Below, in pieces: positions 17,753 to 24,556 of a stretch of DNA of 64,000 nt (positions within the stretch are counted from its first letter, which is position 1; every line of letters begins with the position of its first letter). This DNA comes from Actinomadura kijaniata NBRC 14229 (GTDB lineage Bacteria; Actinomycetota; Actinomycetes; Streptosporangiales; Streptosporangiaceae). The notes under the pieces were generated by a model. That model was not told where the DNA came from, made no database searches, and saw nothing but the letters and a program-made list of their open reading frames with translations. A program made the translations under genes and the position numbers. Location: the NCBI RefSeq assembly GCF_001552175.1, contig NZ_BCQR01000004.1, positions 62,001 through 126,000 of the forward strand. Direction: 5' to 3'.

Positions 17753-19027
17753 CTAGTCCGGGAAGACCCCCGGCCGGTACTTCGGCACCCGGAGGCTGAC
17801 CTTGGTCCCGGCGCCCGGCGCGGTCTCCACCGTCAGGCCGTACTCGTCGCCGTAGACCTGGCGCATCCGCTCGTCGACGTTGGCCAGGCCGATGCCCGCG
17901 CCGCCGCGGTCGCGCCCGGGGCCGGGCGACAGCGCGCCCGCCGACAGGATCCCGCGCAGCCGCTCGGGGTCCATGCCGACGCCGTCGTCCTCCACGCTGA
18001 TCGTCGCCTCCGGACCGGCGTCCCGCGCCACGATCTTGATGTGGAACTCGGTGCGCGCGCCCTCCATGCCGTGCCGGATGGAGTTCTCCACCAGCGGCTG
18101 GAGCGACAGGAACGGCACCGCCACCGGCAGCACCTCGGGGGCGACCTCCACGCTGAAGTGCAGCCGGTCGCCGAACCGGGCCCGCTCCAGCAGCAGGTAG
18201 CGGTCGATGGAGCGCAGCTCGTCGGCCAGGGTGGTGAAGTCGCGGGGGTTGCGGAACGAGTAGCGGGCGAAGTCGGCGAAGTCCAGCAGCAGCTCGCGGG
18301 CGCGTTCGGGGTCGGTGCGCACGAACGAGGCGATGGTGGTCAGCGAGTTGTAGACGAAGTGCGGGGAGATCTGGGCGCGCAGCGCCCGCATCTCGGCCTC
18401 GGCGAGCCGGGCGCGGGAGGAGTCCAGCTCGGCCAGCTCCAGCTGCCCGGCGACCCAGCGCGCGACCTCCCCGACCGCGCGCACCCGGGCGGCCGAGGCG
18501 CTCGGCCCGTAGACGGCCAGCACGCCCGTCACGCGGCCCTCGACCGTCAGCGGGGCCAGCATCCCCACCCGGATCCGGCACGCGGGGTCGTCGCACGCCA
18601 GCGCGTCGGGGGTGAGCACGCGGGGGCGCCCGCCGGTCAGCACCGGGCGGGCCTGGCAGGCCGCGCCGGCCGAGTGGCGGTCGCCGCCCTCGCCGTCCCA
18701 GACCAGCAGCTCGCCGTCCGTCTCCTCGTCGTCGGTGTCGACGTCGTCGGCGGCGGGCCGGACGGCGACCAGCGCGACCGCCTCGGCGCCCAGCAGGGCG
18801 CGCAGGTGCCGGGCGGCCTTGCGGGCCGACTCGCGGGTCAGGCCCGCGCGCAGCGACGGGGAGGCGCGGGAGATGGTGTGCAGGGCCCGGAACGTCGCCT
18901 CGTCGGCGGGCGTGCCGAACCCGTGGCGCCGCGCCCGCAGCCGGGACGGCAGGGTGCGGCCCGCGGCCCCGGCGAACACCGCCATGAAGACGGCCCCGAC
19001 CAGCACGAGGACGGACGGTGCGGACAT
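17753..19027 (-). CDS. LytS-type sensor histidine kinase with GAF domain
   Basis: 424 residues: one N-terminal membrane helix (VLVLVGAVFMAVFAGAAG), a GAF-like domain (about residues 60-210) with a Cys cluster (ACDDPAC), the dimerisation/phosphorylation segment RAQISPHFVYNSLTTIASF, and an HATPase domain (PLVENSIRHG, ATISVEDDGVGMD, GAGIGLANVDERM). LytS kinases usually read PHFLFN; the His is conserved here. First gene of the kinase, regulator, membrane protein, symporter unit. The palindrome just upstream overlaps the likely promoter. Confidence 0.94.
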   Translation of the reverse strand: MSAPSVLVLVGAVFMAVFAGAAGRTLPSRLRARRHGFGTPADEATFRALHTISRASPSLRAGLTRESARKAARHLRALLGAEAVALVAVRPAADDVDTDDEETDGELLVWDGEGGDRHSAGAACQARPVLTGGRPRVLTPDALACDDPACRIRVGMLAPLTVEGRVTGVLAVYGPSASAARVRAVGEVARWVAGQLELAELDSSRARLAEAEMRALRAQISPHFVYNSLTTIASFVRTDPERARELLLDFADFARYSFRNPRDFTTLADELRSIDRYLLLERARFGDRLHFSVEVAPEVLPVAVPFLSLQPLVENSIRHGMEGARTEFHIKIVARDAGPEATISVEDDGVGMDPERLRGILSAGALSPGPGRDRGGAGIGLANVDERMRQVYGDEYGLTVETAPGAGTKVSLRVPKYRPGVFPD

Positions 19028-19032
19028 GGGAA

Positions 19033-19048
19033 CTCACGGTAACGTGAG
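19033..19048. promoter_or_regulatory. Palindrome over the LytS-kinase promoter
   Basis: CTCACG-GTAA-CGTGAG has perfect 6-bp arms. On the minus strand it contains TACCGT, a TANNNT -10 candidate that ends eight nt before the kinase ATG. A regulator bound here would block or modulate this promoter; autoregulation by the LytTR protein is conceivable. Confidence 0.45.
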
Positions 19049-19089
19049 AATCCCATCACCGCAGTGCTTTCCCGGGTTCTCCGTCCCCG

Positions 19090-19695
19090 TCACAGCGGCG
19101 GGGACTCCCCGTCCTCCTCCTGGTAGGAGTAGCGCTGCTCGCGCCAGGGGTCGGCGACGTTGTGGTAGCCGCGCTCCTCCCAGAACCCGCGCCGGTCCTT
19201 GACCATGTACTCGATGGCGCGGACCCACTTGACGCTCTTCCACGCGTACAGGTGGGGCACCACCATCCGGACGGGGAAGCCGTGGTCGGGGGTGAGGCGC
19301 TCGCCGTCGCGGTGGGTGGCCAGCATCGCCCCGTCGGCGAGGAAGTCGCCCATGCGGACGTTGGCGCTGTAGCCGTACTCGGCCCACACCATGACGTGCG
19401 TGACGTCGGGATGGGGCGGGGCGAGCTCGACGAGCGCCGAGCCGGGCACCCCCTCCCAGGCGATGTCGGGGATCGTGAACTTGGTGACGCAGTGGAAGTC
19501 GGCGACCGTGGTGACGCGCGGCAGGGCGTCGAACTCGTCCCAGGTCCACCGGTGCTGCCCGCCGTCGGCGGTGGCGCCGAAGACACGCAGATCCCAGTCC
19601 TTGGGACGGAACTTGGGGACCGGGCCGTAGTGCAGGACCGGCCAGCCGCGGGGGATGTACTGCCCTGGCGGCAGTGGCTTCTCGGGTGGGGACAT
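19090..19695 (-). CDS. Molybdopterin-dependent (sulfite oxidase/YedY-fold) oxidoreductase
   Basis: 201 residues from ATG 19695; another ATG at 19707 abuts the GGGAGG ribosome site too closely. The SUOX-fold domain covers almost the whole protein, with the molybdenum-coordinating Cys69 in TVADFHCVTKF, GVPGSALVELA, VWAEYGYSANVRMGDFL and MVVPHLYAWKSVKWVRAIEYM. There is no Tat signal, heme or dimerisation domain, so it is a minimal cytoplasmic molybdoenzyme, a common orphan form in actinobacteria. Electron partners and substrate are unknown. Confidence 0.9.
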   Translation of the reverse strand: MSPPEKPLPPGQYIPRGWPVLHYGPVPKFRPKDWDLRVFGATADGGQHRWTWDEFDALPRVTTVADFHCVTKFTIPDIAWEGVPGSALVELAPPHPDVTHVMVWAEYGYSANVRMGDFLADGAMLATHRDGERLTPDHGFPVRMVVPHLYAWKSVKWVRAIEYMVKDRRGFWEERGYHNVADPWREQRYSYQEEDGESPPL

Positions 19696-19772
19696 GACGC
19701 GGGACATCCTCCCACCCGGCGTGAGGTGTGCCACGCCCGGGGGTGCGGTCCCCACGGCGACCGTTCATCGGC

Positions 19773-19778
19773 TAGCCT
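19773..19778 (+). promoter_or_regulatory. -10 element TAGCCT of the DAHP synthase leader
   Basis: It ends seven nt before the ATG of the leader peptide, so the leader RNA is probably leaderless. Confidence 0.55.
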
Positions 19779-19785
19779 GTGACCC

Positions 19786-19854
19786 ATGCGCAACCTCGTC
19801 TATCTGTTTTGGTTCGACCAGCCCGGGAGGCTGGTCTGCCAGACGTTGCGCTGA
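19786..19854 (+). CDS. Leader peptide rich in aromatic residues
   Basis: 22 codons: MRNLVYLFWF followed by DQPGRLVCQTLR and stop. It contains Tyr, two Phe and Trp within six residues, partly with codons that are rare in this GC-rich DNA (TAT, TTT). It sits between a leaderless promoter and a perfect intrinsic terminator directly upstream of the first enzyme of aromatic synthesis. This is the classical layout for ribosome-mediated attenuation, in which slow decoding of scarce aromatic tRNAs changes RNA folding. The peptide itself is not expected to have another function. Confidence 0.8.
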   Translation: MRNLVYLFWFDQPGRLVCQTLR

Positions 19855-19901
19855 CAGACCTCAGTCAAAGAGCCCCGGGCCTCCGTAGCCCGGGGCTCTT
19901 T
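19816..19901 (+). promoter_or_regulatory. Aromatic-amino-acid attenuator
   Basis: Within the leader ORF, GACCAGCC (19816-19823) pairs with GGCTGGTC (19829-19836). Downstream, a 14-bp perfect stem (19867-19880 with 19888-19901, seven-nt loop) flanked by T-containing sequence forms a terminator. GCCCGGG at 19821-19827 is exactly complementary to CCCGGGC at 19874-19880 in the terminator's left arm, and GGTCTG (19833-19838) to CAGACC (19855-19860), giving mutually exclusive folds. A stalled leader ribosome would decide which forms. Confidence 0.75.
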
Positions 19902-19944
19902 GTCGTTTCAGGGGTTCCACCCATCATCGGAGAGGCAGCAGTAC

Positions 19945-20985
19945 ATGGTCGTCGTCATGGCCCCGGGGGCCACCGAAGCGGATATCGAGCGCGTCGTCTC
20001 ACTGGTCGAGACGGCCGGGGGCGACGCGTTCGTCAGCCGGGGCGTGGAACGCACCATCATCGGCCTGGTCGGGGACGTGCAGCAGTTCGGCTCGCTGAAC
20101 CTGCGCTCGCTGAACGGCGTCAGCGACGTCATCCGCATCTCGGCCCCCTACAAGCTGGTCAGCCGGGAGAACCACCCCGAGCGTTCGATCGTGCGGGTCG
20201 GCGGCGTGCCGGTCGGCCCCGGCACCATGACCCTGATCGCCGGTCCGTGCGCGGTCGAGACGCCCGAGCAGACCCTCGCGGCGGCCGAGATGGCGCGGGC
20301 GGCGGGCGCGACGCTGCTGCGCGGCGGCGCGTTCAAGCCGCGCACCTCGCCCTACGCCTTCCAGGGCCTGGGCGAGACCGGCCTGAAGATCCTCGCCGAC
20401 GTGCGCGAGGAGACCGGGATGCCGATCGTGACCGAGGTGGTGGACGCCGCCGACGTCGAGCTGGTCGCCTCCTACGCCGACATGCTCCAGATCGGCACCC
20501 GCAACGCGCAGAACTTCGCGCTGCTCCAGGCCGCCGGCGAGGCGGGCAAGCCGGTGCTGCTCAAGCGCGGCATGAGCGGCACGATCGAGGAGTGGCTGAT
20601 GGCCGCCGAGTACATCGCCCAGCGCGGCAACCTGGACATCGTGCTGTGCGAGCGCGGCATCCGCACCTTCGAGAAGGCCACCCGCAACACCCTGGACATC
20701 TCCGCCGTCCCGGTCGCCCAGCGGATGTCGCACCTGCCGGTGATCGTGGACCCGTCGCACTCGGGCGGCCACCGCGACCTGGTGCTGCCCCTGACCCGCG
20801 CCGCCATCGCCGTCGGCGCCGACGGCGTCATCATCGACGTCCACCCCCACCCCGAGACCGCGCTGTGCGACGGCCCGCAGGCCCTGGTCGACGGTGACCT
20901 GCGCGAGCTGGCCAAGGTCGTGCGGACGCTGCCGCCGCTGGTCGACCGGGTGCTGACCGCGGCCCCCGAGGCCGTTCCGGCCTGA
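19945..20985 (+). CDS. 3-deoxy-7-phosphoheptulonate (DAHP) synthase
   Basis: 346 residues from ATG 19945, preceded by GGAGAGG nine nt upstream. It condenses phosphoenolpyruvate and erythrose 4-phosphate, the first step of the shikimate pathway. The N-terminal 70 residues form a small ferredoxin-like regulatory domain, as in type I-beta enzymes of Thermotoga/Bacillus type. The barrel has IAGPCAVETPEQT, LRGGAFKPRTSPYAFQG, QIGTRNAQNF, LLKRGMSGTIEEW, VDPSHSGGHRDLV and DVHPHPETALCDGPQ. It is controlled by the leader/attenuator immediately upstream. Confidence 0.95.
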   Translation: MVVVMAPGATEADIERVVSLVETAGGDAFVSRGVERTIIGLVGDVQQFGSLNLRSLNGVSDVIRISAPYKLVSRENHPERSIVRVGGVPVGPGTMTLIAGPCAVETPEQTLAAAEMARAAGATLLRGGAFKPRTSPYAFQGLGETGLKILADVREETGMPIVTEVVDAADVELVASYADMLQIGTRNAQNFALLQAAGEAGKPVLLKRGMSGTIEEWLMAAEYIAQRGNLDIVLCERGIRTFEKATRNTLDISAVPVAQRMSHLPVIVDPSHSGGHRDLVLPLTRAAIAVGADGVIIDVHPHPETALCDGPQALVDGDLRELAKVVRTLPPLVDRVLTAAPEAVPA

Positions 20986-21020
20986 CCCCGCGCCCGCGCC
21001 GGGCGCCGCCTCTCCCCCTC

Positions 21021-21068
21021 CCCGCCGTGGTCGGGTCATCCCACGACGACCGGCCCGGCCACGGCGGG
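21021..21068 (+). terminator. Inverted repeat after DAHP synthase
   Basis: CCCGCCGTGG (21021-21030) and CCACGGCGGG (21059-21068) are perfect complements with a 28-nt spacer. The right arm runs into the promoter of the next leader, so termination and initiation signals are interleaved. Confidence 0.55.
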
Positions 21069-21071
21069 TGG

Positions 21072-21077
21072 TAGGGT
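21072..21077 (+). promoter_or_regulatory. -10 element TAGGGT of the exporter leader
   Basis: It ends seven nt before the ATG of a 13-codon ORF, the same spacing as for the DAHP synthase leader. Confidence 0.6.
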
Positions 21078-21084
21078 CCCGTCC

Positions 21085-21126
21085 ATGGCGTACTGGACCT
21101 CCAACTGCGGACCGCCCCGCTCCTGA
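21085..21126 (+). CDS. Leader peptide MAYWTSNCGPPRS upstream of an EamA exporter
   Basis: A 13-codon ORF with a leaderless -10 hexamer, ending before nested complementary GC segments and 126 nt before the transporter start. Notable codons are single Tyr, Trp and Cys, then a Pro-Pro-Arg run near the stop; its last codons lie in segment 1 of the attenuator-like RNA. A ribosome waiting at the Cys codon (21106-21108) or at the Pro-Pro pair would cover that segment. The peptide does not match a leader I know. Confidence 0.65.
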   Translation: MAYWTSNCGPPRS

Positions 21127-21189
21127 CCGGGGCGCGGCGATCCCTCCTGATCCTCGTGTGACGACCCCGCGCTGACGCGCGCCGGGGTC
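21113..21189 (+). promoter_or_regulatory. Attenuator-like RNA with four alternating segments
   Basis: Segment 1 CGCCCCG (21113-21119, inside the leader ORF), segment 2 CGGGGCG (21128-21134), segment 3 GACCCCG (21163-21169) and segment 4 CGGGGTC (21183-21189). 1:2 and 3:4 pair perfectly; 2:3 can pair through GCGCGG (21132-21137) with CCGCGC (21167-21172). This is the arrangement needed for ribosome-controlled choice between terminator (3:4) and antiterminator (2:3). Confidence 0.6.
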
Positions 21190-21252
21190 CGTCCTCCTGC
21201 GCCCCGGATCCGAATCCTCCCTGTCGATTCGAGTCCAGGAGCGTTTCCTCCA

Positions 21253-22176
21253 GTGTCCGTACGCACTGATTCCGCACGTACCGGTTCCACGCGCCCGTCC
21301 GCCCTGCGCACCGGCGGCGCCGACATCCTGCTGGCCGCGTGCCTGTGGGGCACCACCGGCACCGTCCGCACCTTCGCCCCCGAGGCCTCCAGCCTGTCGA
21401 TCTCCGCCGTCCGCATCGTGCTGGGCGGCCTGGTCCTGGCGGTCCTCGTCGGGTGCACCGGGCGCGGCGGAGCCCTGCGCGCCCTGCTGGGCACGCGCCG
21501 CGGCCTCGTCCTGATCGCGCTGGGGGCGGTGGCGATCTCCGTCTACCAGACGGCGTTCTTCACCGCCGCCGCCCGCACCGGGGTGGCGATCGGCACGGTC
21601 GTCACCATCGGCAGCGCCCCGGCGTTCAGCGGGCTGCTCGGCGTCCTCACCCGCCAGTCCCGGCTGACCGGGCGCTGGGTGCTGGCCACCGCCGGAGCCG
21701 TGAGCGGCTGCGCGCTGCTGGTCGGCGGCGGCGAGGACGCGGGGGCCGACCCGCTCGGCATCGCCCTGGCGCTGCTGTCGGGCCTGTCCTACGCGGTCTA
21801 CGCCACGGTGGCCGCCACCCTGATCACCCGGGGTCACCAGGACCGCGTCGTCGCCGGCGCCCTGTTCGGCGCGGCGGGGCTGCTGTTCCTGCCGGTCCTG
21901 CTGGTGAACGTCCCGGCCTGGGCGTTCACCGGGACCGGCGCGGTGATCGCCCTGTACCTGGGCGTGGTCACCACCGGCGGCGGCTACCTGCTGTTCGCGC
22001 GCGGGCTGCGCACCACCCCCGCCACGACGGCGACCACGCTGACCCTGGCCGAACCGGCGGTGGCGGCCCTGCTCGGCGTGGCCGTGCTCGGCGAACGCCT
22101 GGGCGTCCTCTCCCTGACGGGTCTGACCCTGCTGGCGGCGAGCCTGGTGATCCTCGTCTGGCCGAACCGCCGCTGA
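21253..22176 (+). CDS. EamA/DMT-family exporter
   Basis: 307 residues from GTG 21253, with AGGAG 11 nt upstream. Ten membrane helices in two EamA repeats (ADILLAACLWGTTGTVRTFAP starts the first; ADPLGIALALLSGLSYAVYA the second). The family includes YdeD/RhtA-type exporters of cysteine, O-acetylserine, threonine and related metabolites. It is unusual here because it is preceded by a leaderless mini-ORF and alternating RNA stems, so its expression seems tied to translation of that peptide. The position behind DAHP synthase is compatible with export of amino acids or precursors. Confidence 0.92.
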   Translation: MSVRTDSARTGSTRPSALRTGGADILLAACLWGTTGTVRTFAPEASSLSISAVRIVLGGLVLAVLVGCTGRGGALRALLGTRRGLVLIALGAVAISVYQTAFFTAAARTGVAIGTVVTIGSAPAFSGLLGVLTRQSRLTGRWVLATAGAVSGCALLVGGGEDAGADPLGIALALLSGLSYAVYATVAATLITRGHQDRVVAGALFGAAGLLFLPVLLVNVPAWAFTGTGAVIALYLGVVTTGGGYLLFARGLRTTPATTATTLTLAEPAVAALLGVAVLGERLGVLSLTGLTLLAASLVILVWPNRR

Positions 22177-22194
22177 ATTTCAACCAGGGAAAAA

Positions 22195-22210
22195 ATTGGT
22201 CTGAACCACT
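22195..22210. promoter_or_regulatory. Imperfect DasR-like (dre) site
   Basis: ATTGGTCTGAACCACT differs from the recalled Streptomyces consensus ACTGGTCTAGACCACT at three positions, two of them central. It lies just upstream of the DUF5954-like gene. Weak candidate. Confidence 0.3.
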
Positions 22211-22233
22211 CGCCAGGCGGGGACGGGGCGGGG

Positions 22234-23148
22234 ATGATGCTCGGCATGACTACGGGTGACGGCGACACCGGTCGGCTGTTTCCGGAGGATCTCGGAGACG
22301 TCGATCCGGTCGCCGCGGTGATGCTGGCCGACGCCTGCCGGGCCATCGCCGCCTACCCCGAACTCGTCGTGGTGGGGGCGTTGTTCACCGCCACCGAGCG
22401 GGTGGTGGACGGCTGGCAGGTCGTGTGTCCGTACGACCCGCTGCCCCAGGGGGCGCGGGAGATGCTGGCCGACCATCTCGGTGACCGGGCGGCGCTCGCC
22501 GGTGGCGGCGCCGCCCGGGAGCTGGGCGCGGCGGCGCGGTCGCTGCGGGCCAGGCCGCGCGACGAGGTGCGCGCCGACGGGCGGCGGTTCCGGATCGTGC
22601 GGATCGAGCAGCTGGTGCGGACCGGGCTCGACGGGCCCGAGCCGCCCCGGCCCACCGATCCCGATCCGCGCGCCGACGGGCGGCGGCCCGTCCCGGCCCG
22701 CCCCTACGAGCTGCTGCGGGACGGGGCCGGGGTGCCCGAGTCGGCCGCCGGGGAGCTGCTGTGCCAGGTGCTGGACGCGGCCGCCCGGACCGGCGCCGAG
22801 CCCGCCGAGGGGTTCTGGGTGCCGGTGCCGCTGGCGCCGGCGTTCACCGTCGCCGAACGCGTCGAGGGCCGCTGGCAGCCGGTCGGGCGGCTGTACGACG
22901 CGCCGCGGCAGGCCCGGGACTCGCTGGCCACCTACTTCCGGCACGTGGTCCCGGCGGTGGAGCGGCCGGACGAGGCCGCGCTGGCCGAGTACGCGCGGGC
23001 CGCGACGGCGATGCGGGACGGGACCCGCCGCAACGGGATCGCCGTGGCGGGCCGCCGGTTCCGGATCGTGCGGATCGAACGGATCACGCTGCTGGGGCCG
23101 GACGGCCCCGAGCCGCCCCGCCCCACCGACGCGGACGTGGCCGGGTAG
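22234..23148 (+). CDS. DUF5954-like protein with an internal duplication
   Basis: 304 residues (alternative ATGs at 22237 and 22246). The protein has two similar halves: each contains a TVAERV or TATERV strand, an EGRWQPV or VDGWQVV segment, and ends in RRFRIVRIE plus GPDGPEPPRPTD or DGPEPPRPTD. No catalytic motif, membrane helix or signal peptide is visible. I believe it belongs to the DUF5954 family of streptomycete proteins of unknown function; the duplication is directly visible. It ends three nt before the thiI stop on the other strand (convergent). Confidence 0.78.
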   Translation: MMLGMTTGDGDTGRLFPEDLGDVDPVAAVMLADACRAIAAYPELVVVGALFTATERVVDGWQVVCPYDPLPQGAREMLADHLGDRAALAGGGAARELGAAARSLRARPRDEVRADGRRFRIVRIEQLVRTGLDGPEPPRPTDPDPRADGRRPVPARPYELLRDGAGVPESAAGELLCQVLDAAARTGAEPAEGFWVPVPLAPAFTVAERVEGRWQPVGRLYDAPRQARDSLATYFRHVVPAVERPDEAALAEYARAATAMRDGTRRNGIAVAGRRFRIVRIERITLLGPDGPEPPRPTDADVAG

Positions 23149-23151
23149 GGC

Positions 23152-24390
23152 TCAGGAGGCGTTCGCGTCGCCGTAGACGGGACGGTGCTCCTGGACCGAC
23201 TCGACCAGCTGGTCGGCGAGGTCGGCGACGTCGAGGCGCTTCTCGATCTGCCGCAGATCGGCGATCTTGGCGCGGGTCTCGGCGCGGCGCGGGGCCAGCA
23301 GGGTGCAGCAGTCCTCGTCGGGCAGCTCGGAGATCGACAGGGTGCGGATGCGGCGCGCCTGGTCCATGATCTCGATCTTGTCCATGCCGACCAGCGGGCG
23401 CAGGATCGGCATCTCGACCGCGTCGTCGAGGGCGGTGAGGTTGGTGAGGGTCTGGCTGGAGACCTGGCCGAGGGCGTCCCCGGTGATCAGCGCGGCGCCG
23501 CCCAGCCTCCGGGCGAGGACCTCGCCGGTCTTGAGCATCAGCCGGCGCTGGGCGATCACGGCGAGCTTGTCGGCGCCGGAGGACTTGATCTGCTGCTGGG
23601 CCTTGCCGAACGGCACCACGAACAGCCGCGACCCGCCCTGGAACTTGTCCAGCTCGCGGACCAGCGCGTACGCCTTGTAGATCGACTCGGGGCCGGTGAA
23701 CGGCATCCCGGAGAAGTGCAGGAAGTCCACCCGCAGGCCGCGGCGCATCATGCGGTAGGCGGCGACGGGCGAGTCGATGCCGCCCGACATCAGCACCAGG
23801 CCCCGGCCGCTCATGCCGACGGGCAGGCCGCCCTGGCCGGGCAGGCCGCCGGAGAACACGAAGACCTCGTCCCGGTCCACCTCGATGGAGACGGTGTGGT
23901 CGGGGTTCTTGAGCCGGACGGGCAGCCCGTACGCCTCGTTGATCTTGGCGCCGACATGCCGGTCCAGCTCGGTGGAGGTCATCGGGAAGCGCTTGTCGCG
24001 GCGCTTGGACCGCACGGCGAAGGTGCCCGAGATCCCGGCGGTCAGCTCCAGCGCGGCGCGCTCGACGCTCTCGACGTCCTTGCCGACCCGCCAGGCGCGG
24101 TGCGCCCACACGATGCCCATGACGTCGGTGATCCGCTCGGCGAGGCGGTCCACCAGCTCGGCGGTGGCGTCCTTGGTGCGCACGATGAACACGCCGTGGC
24201 GGCGGATGACGTCGACGCGGGCGATGGGGCGCACGGCCATGCGGACGTTGTCGGCCAGGCGGCGTTCGAACTGCTCGCGGTTCTTGCCCTTGAGGACGAC
24301 CTCGCCCAGCTTCAGCAGCACGCACGGCTCGCCGTCGACGGCCGGCACCTGCTCCCGGGACTCGACGGCCGCGGTGTCGAGCGTGGACAT
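23152..24390 (-). CDS. thiI: tRNA 4-thiouridine synthase ThiI
   Basis: 412 residues from ATG 24390 with AGGAGGA upstream. ThiI adenylates U8 of tRNA for sulfur insertion and, in some bacteria, supplies sulfur for thiamine. Domains in order: N-terminal ferredoxin-like (LLKLGEVVLKGKNREQFE), THUMP (residues ~65-170), and the PP-loop ATPase (VLMSGGIDSPVAAYRMM). ITGDALGQVSSQTL and DEDCCTLLAPRRAETRA follow. There is no C-terminal rhodanese domain, as in the short Bacillus-type enzyme, where the persulfide comes from a dedicated cysteine desulfurase. None is adjacent. Confidence 0.95.
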   Translation of the reverse strand: MSTLDTAAVESREQVPAVDGEPCVLLKLGEVVLKGKNREQFERRLADNVRMAVRPIARVDVIRRHGVFIVRTKDATAELVDRLAERITDVMGIVWAHRAWRVGKDVESVERAALELTAGISGTFAVRSKRRDKRFPMTSTELDRHVGAKINEAYGLPVRLKNPDHTVSIEVDRDEVFVFSGGLPGQGGLPVGMSGRGLVLMSGGIDSPVAAYRMMRRGLRVDFLHFSGMPFTGPESIYKAYALVRELDKFQGGSRLFVVPFGKAQQQIKSSGADKLAVIAQRRLMLKTGEVLARRLGGAALITGDALGQVSSQTLTNLTALDDAVEMPILRPLVGMDKIEIMDQARRIRTLSISELPDEDCCTLLAPRRAETRAKIADLRQIEKRLDVADLADQLVESVQEHRPVYGDANAS

Positions 24391-24488
24391 GCGAGATCCT
24401 CCTGTGTGACCGGGTGGAAGAAAAGGTGAACCTACAGTGTGGCCCACAGATCGGAACACCGCGACTCACCAACGTGTTCCCCCGGCAT

Positions 24489-24524
24489 GACGCCGCCCCG
24501 GGGCCGAGGGGCCGCCGGGGCGTC
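24489..24524 (-). terminator. GC-rich hairpin downstream of pfkA
   Basis: GACGCC (24489-24494) pairs with GGCGTC (24519-24524), with further imperfect pairing between. It lies 33 nt after the pfkA stop on the minus strand. Confidence 0.4.
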
Positions 24525-24556
24525 GTCGCGTGTCTCAGATCACCCGAAGTCCCAGG

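Noticed and set aside
19999..21837. 612-codon frame opposite DAHP synthase and the EamA gene
   Set aside because: Antisense shadow. It also runs through the attenuators and the terminator.
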